A stretch of 64,000 bases of DNA, taken from contig CAYPPG010000001.1 of NCBI GenBank assembly GCA_964412555.1, forward strand, positions 186,001-250,000, in the 5' to 3' direction. This document shows, piece by piece, positions 63,282 to 64,000 of the stretch. The notes beneath the pieces are model-generated. The model searched no databases and had not been told where the DNA came from. It saw only the letters and a list, made by a program, of their open reading frames with translations. The DNA comes from CAYPPG01 sp964412555 (GTDB taxonomy: Bacteria > Hinthialibacterota > Hinthialibacteria > Hinthialibacterales > Hinthialibacteraceae). The number at the start of each line of letters is the position of its first letter. Positions within the stretch are counted from its first letter, which is position 1. Made by a program: the position numbers and the translations under genes.

Positions 63282-64000
63282 ATGAAACAACTCGTTTGCA
63301 ATAACTGTAATTCAAGTTATTCTCTGCAGGAAGTGCGATGGAGGTGCAATTGCGGTTCCATACTGGATATTCAATTTGATTTTAAAATGGAAATCGAGAC
63401 AATTCGGAACCGATCCTCGTCGATGTGGCGATACAGGGAAGCCATTCCTGTCGAAAGAGATAAACATATTGTTTCCTTCGGTGAAGGTTTTACGCCTCTT
63501 GTCCCCATTGAAAACAATGGAAATCCGGTTTACGCGAAGTTGGAATATCTTTCCCCCTCCGGCTCTTTCAAGGATCGCGGCGCTTCGGCTTTGATCAGCA
63601 AAGTCAAGGAATTGGGAATCGAAAAAGTCGTGATCGATTCGTCCGGAAACGCAGGTTGTGCGGTTTCGACATACTGTGCGAAAGCGGGAATTGCATGTGA
63701 GGTCTATGTTCCGGAACAAGCTTCGCCGGCAAAATTGAAACAAATTCGTGCCGTTGGCGCCAATGTTTGCACGATTCCAGGTCCACGGGATGAAGCCGCC
63801 ATAGCGGTTTTGAAAGCGGCAGAAACGGAATATTATGCCGGCCACACCTGGAATCCGTTTTTTTATCAAGGGACGAAAACCTTTGCCTTTGAGGTGTGGG
63901 AACAACTCGGATTCAAGGAACCGGATACTCTTTTCTTTCCAACTGGCAGCGGTTCCTTGCTGATCGGTACCTATCTCGGGTTTGTGGATTTAATGAAACT
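63282..64000 (+). CDS. thrC: Threonine synthase, N-terminal part (runs off the window)
   Basis: From ATG 63282 (AAAGGTG eight bases upstream) the frame is open to the end of the window, about 239 residues. It starts with a small Cys-rich ribbon (C6-x2-C9...C22-x-C24), as in the thrC family with a rubredoxin-like N-terminus. It then has E-G-F-T-P-L-V-P, PLP lysine in S-G-S-F-K-D-R-G-A (about 97), D-S-S-G-N-A-G-C-A-V, and P-T-G-S-G-S-L-L-I-G near the edge. It makes threonine from phosphohomoserine. A related PLP enzyme is possible, as the C-terminus is not seen. Confidence 0.85.
   Translation, partial: MKQLVCNNCNSSYSLQEVRWRCNCGSILDIQFDFKMEIETIRNRSSSMWRYREAIPVERDKHIVSFGEGFTPLVPIENNGNPVYAKLEYLSPSGSFKDRGASALISKVKELGIEKVVIDSSGNAGCAVSTYCAKAGIACEVYVPEQASPAKLKQIRAVGANVCTIPGPRDEAAIAVLKAAETEYYAGHTWNPFFYQGTKTFAFEVWEQLGFKEPDTLFFPTGSGSLLIGTYLGFVDLMK

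Overview
The window reads as a contiguous piece of chromosome from an uncultured Gram-negative (diderm) bacterium of roughly mid-40s to 50 percent GC. The diderm call rests on a tripartite RND efflux operon with outer-membrane channels, an O-antigen-ligase-like protein, and many exported proteins with Sec or Tat signals. The mix of a DUF6807/PmoA protein, a ThuA-like protein, a xylose-isomerase-like TIM barrel, a CBM9-like protein, FapA-domain, B-box/Yip1 and LarC proteins, plus abundant short palindromic repeats, is typical of environmental candidate phyla near the PVC and Poribacteria/Omnitrophota-type lineages. I cannot name the phylum from sequence alone. No rRNA, tRNA, CRISPR array or intact transposase was seen.

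Layout. 1-1.3 kb: the tail of a DUF2442 protein, a zinc-finger protein and a frameshifted small gene. 1.3-12.8 kb: a minus-strand copper/silver operon (two TolC-like channels, a CusB-like adaptor with two metal-binding modules and two C-terminal DUF3347-like repeats, a CusA-like pump, and a P1B ATPase). 12.9-20.1 kb: a B12-binding radical SAM enzyme, a B-box/Yip1 membrane protein, an exported beta-helix protein, a small Cys-rich protein and MutS2. 20.2-22.1 kb: a tightly overlapping cassette of three uncharacterised genes, the best candidate here for an undescribed system. 22.1-23.0 kb: a gene-free stretch of repeats and debris. 23.0-32.5 kb: surface polysaccharide genes (WecG-type and two GT4 glycosyltransferases, a GT2, an O-antigen ligase-like protein), an iron alcohol dehydrogenase, LarC and a UPF0104 flippase-like protein. 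32.5-35.3 kb: DUF6807, TIM-barrel and an unknown gene. 35.5-41.4 kb: Obg, ProB, and a TPR/FapA-domain pair. 41.6-46.5 kb: an exported transglutaminase and a Tat-exported toroid protein, then a ThuA-like gene flanked by two inverted copies of a roughly 171-bp element, then a decayed Phd/VapC toxin-antitoxin locus. 46.5-54.3 kb: a GT39/83-like membrane protein, MoxR, Tmk, a YjfB-like small protein, two exported proteins and a coiled-coil membrane protein. 54.8-57.7 kb: ProA, NadD, a single-domain CheY and a BlaI-type repressor. 57.9-60.6 kb: a TauE/TIGR02186/cytidylate-kinase-like cluster. 60.6-63.1 kb: two paralogous exported putative cysteine peptidases, one with an in-frame repeat insertion. 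63.3 kb to the end: the start of threonine synthase.

How it works together. The copper operon would take metal from both cytoplasm and periplasm and expel it. The glycosyltransferase block would build and export a cell-surface glycan. The core genes (mutS2, obg, proB, proA, tmk, nadD, thrC) are interspersed singly. Between them sit short mobile repeats and several dead or dying small genes that look like toxin-antitoxin parts, which points to repeated small insertions and losses.
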